This document shows, piece by piece, positions 1 through 7,958 of a DNA stretch of 64,000 nt; position 1 is the first letter of the stretch, and each line of letters starts with the position of its first letter. Location: positions 1 through 64,000 of the forward strand of contig NZ_JBEXUX010000020.1 in NCBI RefSeq assembly GCF_040629175.1. The letters are read 5' to 3'. Below the pieces are notes generated by a model. It was not told the DNA's origin, made no database searches, and saw only the letters and a program-made list of their open reading frames with translations. A program made the translations under genes and the position numbers. This DNA is from Embleya sp040629175. GTDB taxonomy: Bacteria; Actinomycetota; Actinomycetes; Streptomycetales; Streptomycetaceae.

Positions 1-80
1 GCCGCGGTGAGTTCGGGGGCGCCGGGGCGGAGTTTGACCCAGGCCATCAGTTCCTCGCCGTAGCGTTCGACCCCCGGCAC
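1..80 (-). pseudogene. C-terminal fragment of an acyl-CoA synthetase (AMP-binding family)
   Basis: Read on the minus strand from about position 80 to the window edge, the sequence gives VERYGEELMAWVKLRPGAP, which matches the conserved C-terminal subdomain of AMP-forming acyl-CoA synthetases just after the hinge. The roughly 400 residues that should precede it (P-loop, adenylate-binding motifs) are absent. Directly upstream in the reading direction lies the stop codon and 3' end of the aldo/keto reductase, in a different frame. A GTG at 80-78 could start translation but would give only this partial domain. I infer a remnant whose front was lost by deletion or recombination near positions 81-105. 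The continuation to the left is outside the window, so whether any protein is made is unknown. Confidence 0.6.
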
Positions 81-102
81 CCCGCCGAGCGGGTGGTGTG
101 GG

Positions 103-1146
103 TCAGGGCCGAATCGGGCCCGTGCCCGCACCGGTCGCGGTGATCGCGGCGGCGATGGCGTCCAGGTCGGCGGCGGTCAGGACCAGATCGGCGGCACCGG
201 TCCAGCCGTCCACCTGGGCGGGCGTACGGGCGCCCACGATCGCGGCGGTGACGCCCGGCCAGGCCAGCGTCCAGGCCACCGCGACCTCGGCCGGCGACAC
301 ACCGTGCGCGGCGGCGATCGGCCGCAGCGCGTCGGCGAGGGCGAGGTTGGCGGTCAGGCCCGTGGTGAAGTCGCCGTGGGTCCTGCGCCAGTCGTCGTCG
401 GCCAGAGCCGCGACGCGCTCCACCGAGAACGCGCCGGTGAGCAGGCCGGATTGCATCGGCGAGTACACGATCACGCCGGTGCCGTGCGCGGCGGCCCAGG
501 TCAACTCGGGCGCGGCGGAACGGTTGATCGCGGAGAACGGCGGCTGGATCGCGTCGACGTGCGCGATGCGTTCGGCGATCTCCAACTGCGCGACGTCGTG
601 ATTGGACAGGCCGATCGCGCGGACCTTGCCCTCGGCCCTGAGGTCGGCCATCACCTGCCAGTACTCCTCCAGCGGGGTGGCGTCGGGCGACGGCTTCGAG
701 ACATCGGCGCCGTACTCGAACGCCTTGCCCGTGTCGGGCCAGTGCACCTGATAGAGGTCGATGTGCTCGACGTCGAGCCGACGCAGCGAGTCTTCGAGCT
801 CGCGGCGCACGCTTGCCGGGTTCATCACCCGACGCTCCGCGGCGGCCGGGTTCTCCGGGTCCCAGACCAGGCCGACCTTGGTGAACAGGTACGGCCGCTC
901 GGCCTCGGGGAGATCGGCGACGGCCTTGCCGACGAGACGCTCGGAATGGCCGTGGCCGTATACGGCGGCGGTGTCGATCCAGTTGACGCCGGCGGCGATC
1001 GCGTGCCGGATCGCGGTGATCGACTCGGCGTCGTCGGTGGCGCCCCAACTGTAGTTCCAGCCGGCGCCGGACACCGCCCACGAGCCGAAGCCGACCCGGG
1101 TGATGGCCATGTCGGTGCTGCCGAAGGGTGTGGTGGACAGACTCAT
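103..1146 (-). CDS. Aldo/keto reductase
   Basis: NAD(P)H-dependent aldo/keto reductase, 347 aa, a cytosolic TIM-barrel enzyme that reduces aldehydes or ketones. The usual tetrad can be read: Asp and Tyr in NWIDTAAVYGHGHSE, Lys in LFTKVGLVW and His in YQVHWPD; the C-terminal cofactor region contains AAIVGARTPAQ. Start chosen at ATG 1146 (MSLSTTPFG), because the open frame further upstream is low-complexity and runs into the divergent regulator. The closest family appears to be the YajO/IolS-like reductases; the substrate cannot be told. It is transcribed away from an MmyB-type regulator starting at 1326, a common arrangement in which the regulator controls the reductase. The stop codon abuts the acyl-CoA synthetase remnant. 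Confidence 0.93.
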   Translation of the reverse strand: MSLSTTPFGSTDMAITRVGFGSWAVSGAGWNYSWGATDDAESITAIRHAIAAGVNWIDTAAVYGHGHSERLVGKAVADLPEAERPYLFTKVGLVWDPENPAAAERRVMNPASVRRELEDSLRRLDVEHIDLYQVHWPDTGKAFEYGADVSKPSPDATPLEEYWQVMADLRAEGKVRAIGLSNHDVAQLEIAERIAHVDAIQPPFSAINRSAAPELTWAAAHGTGVIVYSPMQSGLLTGAFSVERVAALADDDWRRTHGDFTTGLTANLALADALRPIAAAHGVSPAEVAVAWTLAWPGVTAAIVGARTPAQVDGWTGAADLVLTAADLDAIAAAITATGAGTGPIRP

Positions 1147-1325
1147 GATGTGGGTACTCCGTACTCGACTCGGTGCTGCGAGAGGGCGATTGCGCCGTGC
1201 CCTCATCCTGGAGGCGGCCGCACCGGCTACCCAGGGCCTTGCGCGGGCTGGGAACAGGCTTTCCTGGGTCCGGCAGAACCACCTTCGCCGGTCCCGGACG
1301 CCGGCCCGCGTCCAGGATCGGCACA

Positions 1326-2192
1326 ATGACCACGCGAGCAGACCTGGGCGCCTTCCTGCGCACCCGCCGGGCCCGCCTCCAGCCCGAGGACGTCGGCCTG
1401 ACCCGGTTCGGCGAACGCCGCCGAGTGCCGGGACTGCGCCGCGAGGAACTCGCCCGACTGGCGGGCGTGAGCGTGGACTACTACGTGCGGTTCGAGCAGG
1501 GCCGCGCGGAGAACGTCTCCGACGAGGTGCTGAACGCGATCGCGTCGGCGCTGCGGCTGAACCGGGACGAGCACGGACACCTGCGCGATCTGGTCCGGGC
1601 GGGATCGGAGCGCCGGGAGTCGGCGGCGGCAACGGCGCTGCCGACTCAGCGGGTTCGGCCGGGGCTGCGCCGGTTGTTGGACTCGATGCCGGAGACGCCC
1701 GCGTTCGTGATGGGCCGGCGGACCGATCTGCTCGCCTGGAACTCGCTGTTCGCTCTGGTGTTCATCGACCTCGACGCGGTGCCGGTCGAGCGGCGGAACA
1801 AGGCGTGGTTGGTCTTTTGCGACGAGCAGTTGCGGGCGCGGTACGTCAACTGGGAGACCAAGGCGCAGGACGTCGTCGCCTACCTGCGGCTGGACGCGGG
1901 CCGGCACCCCGGCGACCCGGCCTTCACCGAGCTGATCACCGAACTCTCGGCGGCCAGCCCCGACTTCCGCCGCCTGTGGGCCACGCACGAGGTCCGCGAC
2001 AAGACGCACGGCGGCTACCACCTCCGCCACCCGGCCATCGGCGAACTCACCCTGTCCTACGAAAGCTTCCGCACCTCCGACGACCCGGACCAAACCCTCG
2101 TCACCTACACCGCCGCCCCCACCTCCCCATCGGAAGCCGCCCTACGCGCCTTCTCGCCGGCCAGGGCCACGCCCACTCCGCTGGCGAGGTGA
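1326..2192 (+). CDS. Helix-turn-helix transcriptional regulator with MmyB-like ligand-binding domain
   Basis: 288 aa. The N-terminal third (about residues 1-85) is an XRE-type helix-turn-helix with the hallmark RRVPGLRREELARLAGVS followed by YYVRFEQGR, typical of the actinomycete MmyB family. The rest (about 100-280) matches the MmyB-like ligand-binding fold: WNSLFALVFIDLDAVP, then a region ending in SYESFRTSDDPDQTLVTYTA. ATG 1326 is chosen because the HTH begins immediately after it; the frame is open further upstream but not conserved in character. Family members usually repress a neighbouring oxidoreductase gene and bind a small hydrophobic ligand. Here the divergent aldo/keto reductase across the 179-bp gap is the obvious target, by inference. 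Confidence 0.9.
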   Translation: MTTRADLGAFLRTRRARLQPEDVGLTRFGERRRVPGLRREELARLAGVSVDYYVRFEQGRAENVSDEVLNAIASALRLNRDEHGHLRDLVRAGSERRESAAATALPTQRVRPGLRRLLDSMPETPAFVMGRRTDLLAWNSLFALVFIDLDAVPVERRNKAWLVFCDEQLRARYVNWETKAQDVVAYLRLDAGRHPGDPAFTELITELSAASPDFRRLWATHEVRDKTHGGYHLRHPAIGELTLSYESFRTSDDPDQTLVTYTAAPTSPSEAALRAFSPARATPTPLAR

Positions 2193-2239
2193 TTCCCTCG
2201 CGCCATACATGAGCCTCACCACGGCGGTCCGCTGCGAGG

Positions 2240-3013
2240 TCAGTTGATCAACTGGAGTTCACCGATGCGGACTTCGGCGGTATCCGTGCCGGTCAAACCG
2301 GGCAGGGGATGCGAGCCCGTCGCGTCGGTGTAGTAGGTCTCCCAGAACACGGTTGCGGTCACGGTGAACTTATCGCCTGGCTGACCCTGTGAGGTGTTCT
2401 TGTATTTGTAGCCGCACTCGCTCATGTTGTTGAGATCCGACGGTTGGTACGGCCTTCCGGGCGAGTCGCACGTCACCTTCCCGCCGTCACCCATATTCCA
2501 CTCGACCTTGGTGGAACGCGCAAATGCGGTGACAGAGACGGTGCCGACGGTCAGAGTTTGGCTCAGCCATTCTTTGGACCATGTGGTTTTACTGTTCCCG
2601 GCGATCCACATCCAAACTGGAAGCCCTACCAGGCCGAGTTTTCCGGGCGCCGGGTTGACGGCGATCTCCGGATTCTCCAGTCCGAGTGTCGCAAGGGCCC
2701 TCAGCGCAACGTCGGCCGGCGCGGGGGGCGGAGGGTTTTGGTTGCCTGTCTGGCCTGGAACATTTCCAGCGCTGGTGCCGATTCCACCATCTGGCGGGAA
2801 GCCTTGCTCTCCGGAGCTCCCTCCGGCAGTGCCTCCGGTATTTCCCCCTGTGCTTCCGCCGGTAGTTCCCCCCGGCACGCGGATGTCAATGCAGATGAGT
2901 AGATTCCCGCATTGATTGACGTCTGCGGTCGCCGAAGGAAGCCCCAAGAGGGCGGCAGAAACACCGGCCGTGCAAGCTATGGCGATGCTGCGTACAACTC
3001 TACGACCTGCCAT
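2240..3013 (-). CDS. Exported Gly/Thr-rich protein, function unknown
   Basis: 257 aa. It opens with a clear signal peptide (MAGRRVVRSIAIACTAGVSA, cleavage probably after SATA) followed by a short Cys-containing segment (QCGNLLICID), then a Gly/Thr-rich linker of repeated TGG units (about residues 50-75) and a linker with paired prolines. The C-terminal 130 residues look globular (WSKEWLSQTLTVGTVSVTAF, two spaced Cys) and could be a beta-sandwich, but I do not recognise the family. Base composition is visibly less GC-biased than the flanks. It lies 54 bp downstream of the lipoprotein gene at 3068-4153 on the same strand, and both carry a domain ending with polar beta-strand-like residues, so they probably form an exported pair. 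Confidence 0.75.
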   Translation of the reverse strand: MAGRRVVRSIAIACTAGVSAALLGLPSATADVNQCGNLLICIDIRVPGGTTGGSTGGNTGGTAGGSSGEQGFPPDGGIGTSAGNVPGQTGNQNPPPPAPADVALRALATLGLENPEIAVNPAPGKLGLVGLPVWMWIAGNSKTTWSKEWLSQTLTVGTVSVTAFARSTKVEWNMGDGGKVTCDSPGRPYQPSDLNNMSECGYKYKNTSQGQPGDKFTVTATVFWETYYTDATGSHPLPGLTGTDTAEVRIGELQLIN

Positions 3014-3067
3014 GACATCTCCTTGGAATGCCTGTGCTGGGGAGAGGGAGGTGTTTCCGTGGACGGA

Positions 3068-4153
3068 TCATGCCGAAGTCCCATCGACGGAATACGGGCG
3101 CCCGGAGCTGGCAATCAACTCGACCGGCCCATTGCCTGTGGCGGGAACCTTGAATGCATACATTCCTATATTTGCGATCTCCAAGTTGCGCCATGTTGTG
3201 ATGCGACCGCTTAGGTTCTCATAAGTCGCGCTTTGATTAACAGTGAAAGTGCCGGAAGGTCCGGCCGTCATGCTTGACGTCAACTTCACGCTACACATGA
3301 CCAATTTTGCGCCGTCGGTAGTGTTCCAAGCGGGAATATGATTTGCAGTCAGAGCCTCGGATCGCACCGAGACGTTGCCTCCTTTGGTTACCGAAACCAG
3401 GCCTTGCTTGTTGGTCTTTTCGAGCTGAATCGACTTCTGTGCCGAGGCTCCCCAGGTTGTCGAAGTCGGCCCCTCCGTGAGGCTGGAGGAAAAGTCGGAA
3501 CAGATTTTGTCTCCGTAGTCGATTTCTGGGGTTCCGTCAACGGTGGAGATTTGAGCAACGCCGGGCAGAGTCTTCTTGACTTCGCCGAAGGTTAGAAACG
3601 CCATCTTCCAGGGACCCGTTCCCTGTGTTTGACGCAGTACGCCAAGAGCCGGGCGGGAATCGCTGCCCAACCGCTGTGTACCGATAGATAGAAGCCACCT
3701 GTCGCTGCCATTCGGCCCGTCCTGGGGCTTGGCGACTTGGATGTCACTCGTAGCGGCAGTTTCTTCGGCAAGCTGGATGTTGTTGCCAAACTTGATGATT
3801 CTTTGCTGTCGGGCCTTTGAGATATCGAGCAGCGTGCCGGTTTCGAGCTGATCGAGCCCGGCGATGTCATGACTCGACTTTGTCTTCTTGCTCTGGTCGT
3901 AATAGTTCTGAGCGATGGTCTTGGCTTCGCTCTCGCTGACCGGAGGTGCCACCGGTGCCGGGGCTTGTGGGGCATTCGACGCCGCCGGGAGGGGAGGGGC
4001 GGCGGTTTTGGGGGCGGCTTGGTTGATTTTGGGGGGTTTGGGGGTTTTGTCTGATGAGCAGGCTGTGGTGGTGGTCAGGAGGGTGAGGGTGGTTAGGGCT
4101 GCGAGGAGGGTTGGGGGGAGTTGGGTCTTGATTGGTCCGGCCAAAACTGCCAC
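3068..4153 (-). CDS. Lipoprotein of unknown function
   Basis: 361 aa from a GTG start. The N-terminus has a hydrophobic stretch ending in a lipobox (LLTTTTACSS), so it should be anchored to the outer face of the membrane. A Pro/Ala/Lys-rich linker (about residues 35-75) follows, then a region of about 280 aa with SEAKTIAQNYYDQSKKTKS near its start, reminiscent of mixed alpha/beta exported domains in other actinomycete lipoproteins. No catalytic motif is recognised. The reading frame is shared in direction with the exported protein just downstream. The gene has more A/T at third positions than its neighbours, suggesting different ancestry or weak codon selection. The start is uncertain by a few codons. 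Confidence 0.75.
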   Translation of the reverse strand: MAVLAGPIKTQLPPTLLAALTTLTLLTTTTACSSDKTPKPPKINQAAPKTAAPPLPAASNAPQAPAPVAPPVSESEAKTIAQNYYDQSKKTKSSHDIAGLDQLETGTLLDISKARQQRIIKFGNNIQLAEETAATSDIQVAKPQDGPNGSDRWLLSIGTQRLGSDSRPALGVLRQTQGTGPWKMAFLTFGEVKKTLPGVAQISTVDGTPEIDYGDKICSDFSSSLTEGPTSTTWGASAQKSIQLEKTNKQGLVSVTKGGNVSVRSEALTANHIPAWNTTDGAKLVMCSVKLTSSMTAGPSGTFTVNQSATYENLSGRITTWRNLEIANIGMYAFKVPATGNGPVELIASSGRPYSVDGTSA

Positions 4154-4343
4154 CCCCGCAGTGCGATCTTCGGAGTTCGGTGCTCAACGGTGATCCGAAG
4201 CATCATTGCACTTGATCGGGTGGGCCGTAAGCGTCTTCGGCGGATCGCTGCGTGTAGTGGGTTTGGGGCACGGGTCGGGGCAAAACGGTGGCTATCGCGC
4301 GGGATCGTGTCGGGTGGCCGGGGCGTCGGTGGTCCTGCCGTGG

Positions 4344-4904
4344 TCAGTGGGTGGTGCCGACCAGGGTGGTCAGGCCGTGGCCCTGTTGCCATTGGTCCAG
4401 GCGGGGTCGGTCGAGCAGGACGATGCCGTGGTGGCGGGCGAACTCACGCGCCTCCGTGGTGAGTCCGTGGAGGGTGAGGAATACCGGGATGTCGGCCCGG
4501 TGGTCGTGGTGGGCCGTGCCGATGAAGGCGTGCAGGTCCAGGGGGCGGGCCGGGTGGTCGGTGGGGCCGCAGCGGATCAGGACCAGGCTGCCGTTGGGGA
4601 GGTAGGCCTTGATGTCGGCGCCGGGGGCGAGTTGCACCGCGAGTAGGCCGTCGCGGCGGCAGAGGTCGGCGATCCGGAGTTCGAAGGCGCGGTCGTCCGG
4701 GTGATCGGTGCGGGCGTCGAGGGTCGAGTTGGCGAGGTGTACGACGGCGCACAACAGGGCCAGCGAGGCGACGGTGGCCAGCCACGCGTCGATCCCGGTG
4801 ATGTCGAGGAAGGCGAAGAGGTCGCGCAGTGCGATGGCCGGGACGACGACCAGCAGGACCATGGCCCGACCGCGGAGTTTGGCGTGGGTGGGGGTTCGGG
4901 GCAT
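4344..4904 (-). CDS. Membrane-anchored restriction-endonuclease-like (Mrr-type) protein, probably inactive
   Basis: 186 aa. Two hydrophobic helices (about residues 13-30 and 40-58) precede a soluble domain laid out like Mrr/PD-(D/E)XK nuclease folds: ELRIADLCRRDGLLAVQ, then GADIKAYLPNGSLVLIRC, then IPVFLTLHGLTTEAREFA and HHGIVLLDRPRLDQWQQG. In active relatives the segment equivalent to LVLIRCG reads (I/V)QCK; here Gln is Arg and the catalytic Lys is Gly, although the preceding Asp (GADI) is kept. I therefore see the fold but not a complete active site. Comparable small membrane-anchored proteins are common in streptomycetes and are often annotated as restriction endonucleases without evidence of cleavage. 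The gene stands alone; both flanks are non-coding. Confidence 0.75.
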   Translation of the reverse strand: MPRTPTHAKLRGRAMVLLVVVPAIALRDLFAFLDITGIDAWLATVASLALLCAVVHLANSTLDARTDHPDDRAFELRIADLCRRDGLLAVQLAPGADIKAYLPNGSLVLIRCGPTDHPARPLDLHAFIGTAHHDHRADIPVFLTLHGLTTEAREFARHHGIVLLDRPRLDQWQQGHGLTTLVGTTH

Positions 4905-5251
4905 GCGGGATCCCTCCGGTGGCTACCGACGGCGGAGCGGGCGGCAGCCTAGGCGGAGGGAAGGTCGGTCAACCACCCGACTGGATGGGGGAGAGGGGGA
5001 GAGGGTGGTTCGGTGGGTCCGGGTCGGACGAGGATTCCGCTGGTCCTCGGGGGTGTCGGTGTCCGGTGGTGCGGTTGTCGGGCGGTTGCTCGGTGCGGGG
5101 CCGTGTGGGTGAGGAGGCGGTGGCGGTGCGGGGGTGTCGCGGCCGCTCGGTCCGTGGAGCGGGCGATGGTGGGGCGTTGTCGTGCCACCCGGTCTCGGCG
5201 GTTCGCGAAGACGGTTAGTGCGTCGGCGCCGGCTCCGCTATCTTCTGCCGA
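4905..5251. other. Intergenic region, no gene recognised
   Basis: About 350 bp, extremely G-rich on the plus strand, between the divergently oriented nuclease-like gene and the small exported protein. Both strands have open frames, but they are low-complexity Arg/Gly/Val strings with no recognisable domain or ribosome binding site. It presumably carries promoters for both neighbours; no clear -35/-10 pair was found by eye. Confidence 0.5.
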
Positions 5252-5548
5252 ATGAGCAGGATCCGTAAGACAGCGATCATGGTTGTGGCATGTTTCGGTC
5301 TCGCGTTCGCGGGAGTGGCTTCCGCCTACGCCATTCCCGGCCAGCACCCACAGGTCCGCAAGGTCTGTCGGGTACTCGACCCGGAGACCAAGCACGCCAA
5401 GCGGGCAAACCATGACGGTCGTACCGGTGCGCCGGGGGTGCGCCGCCAGCGGCACGAAGGCGTGATGGGGGAAGTGGCCGACCACTACTGCGTGCCGGGT
5501 GGCGGGAAGCGCCGGATCAACCCAAGTGCACGACCTGCAGCACGGTAA
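5252..5548 (+). CDS. Small exported protein
   Basis: 98 aa. The first 27 residues form a textbook signal peptide: a positively charged start (MSRIRKTA), a hydrophobic core (MVVACFGLAFAGVA) and a likely Ala-X-Ala cleavage site (AYA). The mature part is short, basic and has two Cys (KVCRVLD and DHYCVPGGG) that could form a disulfide. I do not recognise a family. The 3' end overlaps the convergent toxin-like gene by about 32 bp, so either the two genes really overlap tail to tail or this frame ends earlier in nature. No strong ribosome binding site precedes the ATG. Confidence 0.55.
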   Translation: MSRIRKTAIMVVACFGLAFAGVASAYAIPGQHPQVRKVCRVLDPETKHAKRANHDGRTGAPGVRRQRHEGVMGEVADHYCVPGGGKRRINPSARPAAR

Positions 5549-5762
5549 CGGTCGTCGTCCCCTCGTTGAGCAGTACCACCACGATCAAGGGCCCCGCCGC
5601 TGCGGTGCGGACGATGCGATCGTCCTCGCCGTAGCGGACGGTGGCCGTGTACGGGTCGCAGACCAGCTTGTACAGCAGCATTCCCCAGTGGTTGAGCGTG
5701 GTTTCGGGGAAGCGGTCGATGACCTCTTGGTGCTCGATGCCGATCCTCGGGCGCCACGTCAC
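5517..5762 (-). CDS. Small RelE/ParE-like toxin candidate
   Basis: 81 aa from GTG 5762, a start fixed by a 4-bp GTGA overlap with the upstream gene's stop. The pattern is that of a compact RelE/ParE-type fold: a helical part (EHQEVIDRFPETTLNHWGML), a short YKLVCDPYTATV turn and then strands ending in IVVVLLNEGTTTVTVLQVVH, which resembles the C-terminal beta-hairpin of these toxins. Real toxins of the family cleave mRNA at the ribosome or inhibit gyrase; no catalytic residues can be assigned with confidence here. The coupled upstream 96-aa gene would be the antitoxin. The alternative is a pair of unrelated small proteins; I rate the toxin reading as plausible, not proven. Confidence 0.5.
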   Translation of the reverse strand: MTWRPRIGIEHQEVIDRFPETTLNHWGMLLYKLVCDPYTATVRYGEDDRIVRTAAAGPLIVVVLLNEGTTTVTVLQVVHLG

Positions 5763-6049
5763 GCGGCACTGCTTTGCGCTCGGCCGCGTGCGATCCACTT
5801 GCGGACGATCTCCTCGTCCACCTCGTCGAGGTCCGGGTCCTTGCCGGTGGCCCGCACCTGGGCCGCGAGGGCACGCGCGTGCGGCAGCGCGGCGATCAAC
5901 TCCTCCGCGACCTGCGCGTAGCGGGCCAGCAGGCCGGGCAGATCGCCGATCGGCGTCAGGTGTACCAGTCGCAGGAATTCGTGGCGGGCTTCGGGGTGTG
6001 GGAGCGCATGCGCGATGCGATCCACGGTCCACGGGTCCGTGCTGTTCAC
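5759..6049 (-). CDS. Small helical protein, putative antitoxin of the pair
   Basis: 96 aa, almost entirely predicted helix (DPWTVDRIAHAL, HEFLRLVHLTPIGDLPGLLARY, ELIAALPHARALAAQV), ending with an acidic/basic segment DLDEVDEEIVRKWIARGRAQ. The stop codon overlaps the start of the RelE/ParE-like gene by GTGA, so the two are translationally coupled with this one first, the usual antitoxin-then-toxin order. No classical DNA-binding fold (AbrB, MetJ/Arc, HTH) is obvious, which would be atypical for an autoregulating antitoxin. Function is inferred only from gene order, size and coupling. Confidence 0.6.
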   Translation of the reverse strand: MNSTDPWTVDRIAHALPHPEARHEFLRLVHLTPIGDLPGLLARYAQVAEELIAALPHARALAAQVRATGKDPDLDEVDEEIVRKWIARGRAQSSAA

Positions 6050-6163
6050 GCCGGGCCTCTCTTCCCTCCGGACGAAGTGATCCGGGATCAGATTAGGGGC
6101 CGGGTGCGCGATTGCGGCGTGATCGGCGGGTGACGACCGGTGCGATTCGGGAGTGACAATCCG

Positions 6164-6634
6164 TCAATTTCGGGCGGATGATGAGCATTTGCCCTCGTCG
6201 GTGGCCTGACACCTGATCGTCCGGGAGCTCTGGGTGGGTAGCCGGGGCGGGTTGTCCGCCTCGACCGCCTCCGGCGGCCCCTCGGGCGCGATGCTCGCGT
6301 CGGCGCGCGTGCCGTCCTCCGGCGGTGTCGTCGGGGGCTCGGTCGAGCGCGGCGTCGCGGTGACGTCGGGCGCCGCGGACTCCGGCGTCGGCCGGGCCGA
6401 CGCCGCGGCCGGCGGCGGCGGGACGGGCGCTGCGGGGCCCACCTGCTCCGAAGCCGAGGGGGTCAGCAACACCCCCGCGCCGGCGATCGCCAGCACGGCC
6501 GCGCCGGCGGCCAGCGTCGCCACGCGGCGCCGCCGCCGGGCCCGTCGGCCACCCGCGACGGCCGCGTCCACCACGCTCGGGAAATCGGGCTCGGGTCGGT
6601 CCAGGATGAGCTGGAACAGGTCGTGATCGTTCAT
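6164..6634 (-). CDS. Single-span membrane protein partner of the sigma factor (possible anti-sigma factor)
   Basis: 156 aa. The N-terminal cytoplasmic part (MNDHDLFQLILDRPEPDF) is followed by an Arg-rich stretch and one transmembrane helix (VATLAAGAAVLAIAGAGVLL, about residues 40-60), then an extracytoplasmic Pro/Ala/Thr-rich tail with a single Cys (TIRCQATDE). It starts 8 bp after the stop of the SigE-family sigma factor, so the two are almost certainly one transcript. This topology and position are typical of the loosely conserved membrane partners of actinomycete SigE-family sigma factors; there is no zinc-binding HxxxCxxC motif, so it is not a ZAS-type anti-sigma factor. Confidence 0.75.
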   Translation of the reverse strand: MNDHDLFQLILDRPEPDFPSVVDAAVAGGRRARRRRRVATLAAGAAVLAIAGAGVLLTPSASEQVGPAAPVPPPPAAASARPTPESAAPDVTATPRSTEPPTTPPEDGTRADASIAPEGPPEAVEADNPPRLPTQSSRTIRCQATDEGKCSSSARN

Positions 6635-6642
6635 GGCCGGCC

Positions 6643-7152
6643 TCACCGTTCGGACAGCTCCCACATGTGCTCGCCGACGAGTTCGCGCAGTCGGCTCAGG
6701 CCGCGCGAACTCTGGCTCTTGACCGTTCCGGTGCTGATCCGCAGGGCCTCCGCCGTCTGTTCGACGCTCCAGTCCTCCCAGAATCGCAGCACGAGCACGG
6801 CCCGGTAGCGCGGCGGCAGTCGCAGCAGCGCCGCCCGCAGGGTCAACCGCAGGTCCGGCGAGGAGGACTCGTCGCTCGGCCGCTGCGGGAGTTCGTCGAC
6901 CGGCTCCTCCCGCCAACGGCCCTTGCGATGCTGGTCGATGTAGGTGCGCGTCATCACCACGCGGGCGTAGGCGTCGATGTTGCCGTCCCGGCGCAGTCGG
7001 CCCCAGGCCGTGTACATCTTCATCAGCGTGGTCTGCGTGAGGTCCTGCGCCTCGTACCAGTCGCCGCACAGCAGATAGGCCGAGCGGCGCAGTTGGGCCT
7101 GCCGGGCCTCGGCGTATTCGCGGAACTCCCGTTCACGGGCGGCCTCCCTCAC
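6643..7152 (-). CDS. SigE-family ECF RNA polymerase sigma factor
   Basis: 169 aa. Region 2 is visible as REYAEARQAQLRRSAYLLCG followed by WYEAQDLTQTTLMKMYTAW, and region 4 as LPPRYRAVLVLRFWEDWS and TAEALRISTGTVKSQSSRGL with its helix-turn-helix. The pattern (short N-terminus, DLTQTTL motif, FWEDWSVEQTAE) is that of the SigE subfamily (SigE70) common in streptomycetes. It directs RNA polymerase to a specific promoter set, often including its own. The neighbouring downstream membrane protein probably modulates it. The 314-bp upstream gap contains its promoter and that of the divergent exported protein. Confidence 0.93.
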   Translation of the reverse strand: MREAAREREFREYAEARQAQLRRSAYLLCGDWYEAQDLTQTTLMKMYTAWGRLRRDGNIDAYARVVMTRTYIDQHRKGRWREEPVDELPQRPSDESSSPDLRLTLRAALLRLPPRYRAVLVLRFWEDWSVEQTAEALRISTGTVKSQSSRGLSRLRELVGEHMWELSER

Positions 7153-7466
7153 GCGTTCGGCAGCGGGGTTGCCAGGGGGTGGTCGCGGGGGTCGCGCACC
7201 GTGATCTCCTCCTCACCGGGCCCGCGCCGCGAACGCGGGAGCGCCCGGCCGGTGCCGGGCGCCTGTTCGTCTGCCTGTCGAGGGGCCTGTCATCCACGGG
7301 ATACGCGGCTCGGCCGCCCCGGGTTGCATCGGGCCCGGGAGATGTTCCGCACGTGTGCGAGACGGGCGTGGAGTGCAACGCGGGTCGCTCGGGAGCCGTA
7401 TTTCCGTGTGCAACGTTCGGCGCCGTGCGCGGCGCCCGACACCGGTGACAGCGAAGGAGTGCTTCC
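7153..7466. other. Divergent promoter region, no gene seen
   Basis: 314 bp between the sigma-factor gene (leftward) and a small exported protein (rightward). A short element TGCAACG occurs twice, near 7376 and 7410, and could be part of a promoter or operator, but I cannot align it to a known site. The last 25 bp hold a good ribosome binding site (GAAGGAG) for the gene at 7467. Confidence 0.45.
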
Positions 7467-7835
7467 GTGTCGAACCGTCGAGACCGGGTGCCCGGCCGGA
7501 CCATGCGACGGGCCGGTCCGGTCGGGGCCGTACTCGCGACCGTCGGCATCGCGCTGGGTGCCTGGGTGGGTATCGCGCCCGCCTCGGACGCGGACGAGCC
7601 GCCGCCCGCCTCGGTGACCTCGGTCGGGGCCGGCCGGCGGATCGATCCGCCGCCGATCGCCGCTCCCGACCGGCCCGCCACGAACGACCCCGAGGCGGTC
7701 GCGCCACGCAGGCTCCGGGCGCCCGGGCCCGGCCGGGCCGGCGTCGTCACGCCCGGCAAGCCGTACGTGGACCGGGGCGTCGAACCGACCCTGGCGGCGC
7801 GCAACCGAGGTTCGGCCGCGCCGGCGAAGCCCTGA
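7467..7835 (+). CDS. Small exported or membrane-anchored Pro-rich protein
   Basis: 122 aa from a GTG preceded by GAAGGAG at good spacing. A basic N-terminus (MSNRRDRVPGRTMRR) leads into a hydrophobic segment (AGPVGAVLATVGIALGAWVG, about residues 16-36), after which the chain is Pro/Ala/Arg-rich and probably unstructured (PPPASVTSVG, IDPPPIAAPD). No domain is recognised. Its promoter region is shared with the sigma-factor gene, so it may belong to that sigma factor's regulon; this is inference from position only. Confidence 0.6.
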   Translation: MSNRRDRVPGRTMRRAGPVGAVLATVGIALGAWVGIAPASDADEPPPASVTSVGAGRRIDPPPIAAPDRPATNDPEAVAPRRLRAPGPGRAGVVTPGKPYVDRGVEPTLAARNRGSAAPAKP

Positions 7836-7958
7836 CCACCGCCGCACATGACGGGCCCGGGCCGGGAACCGCGCCCGCGAACCCCTCCGACCGCCGCTCC
7901 GCCTCCGCGGGTGTGTCCAATACGCTCGGCACGCCGGTCAACCCCAAGGAGTCGCAAC

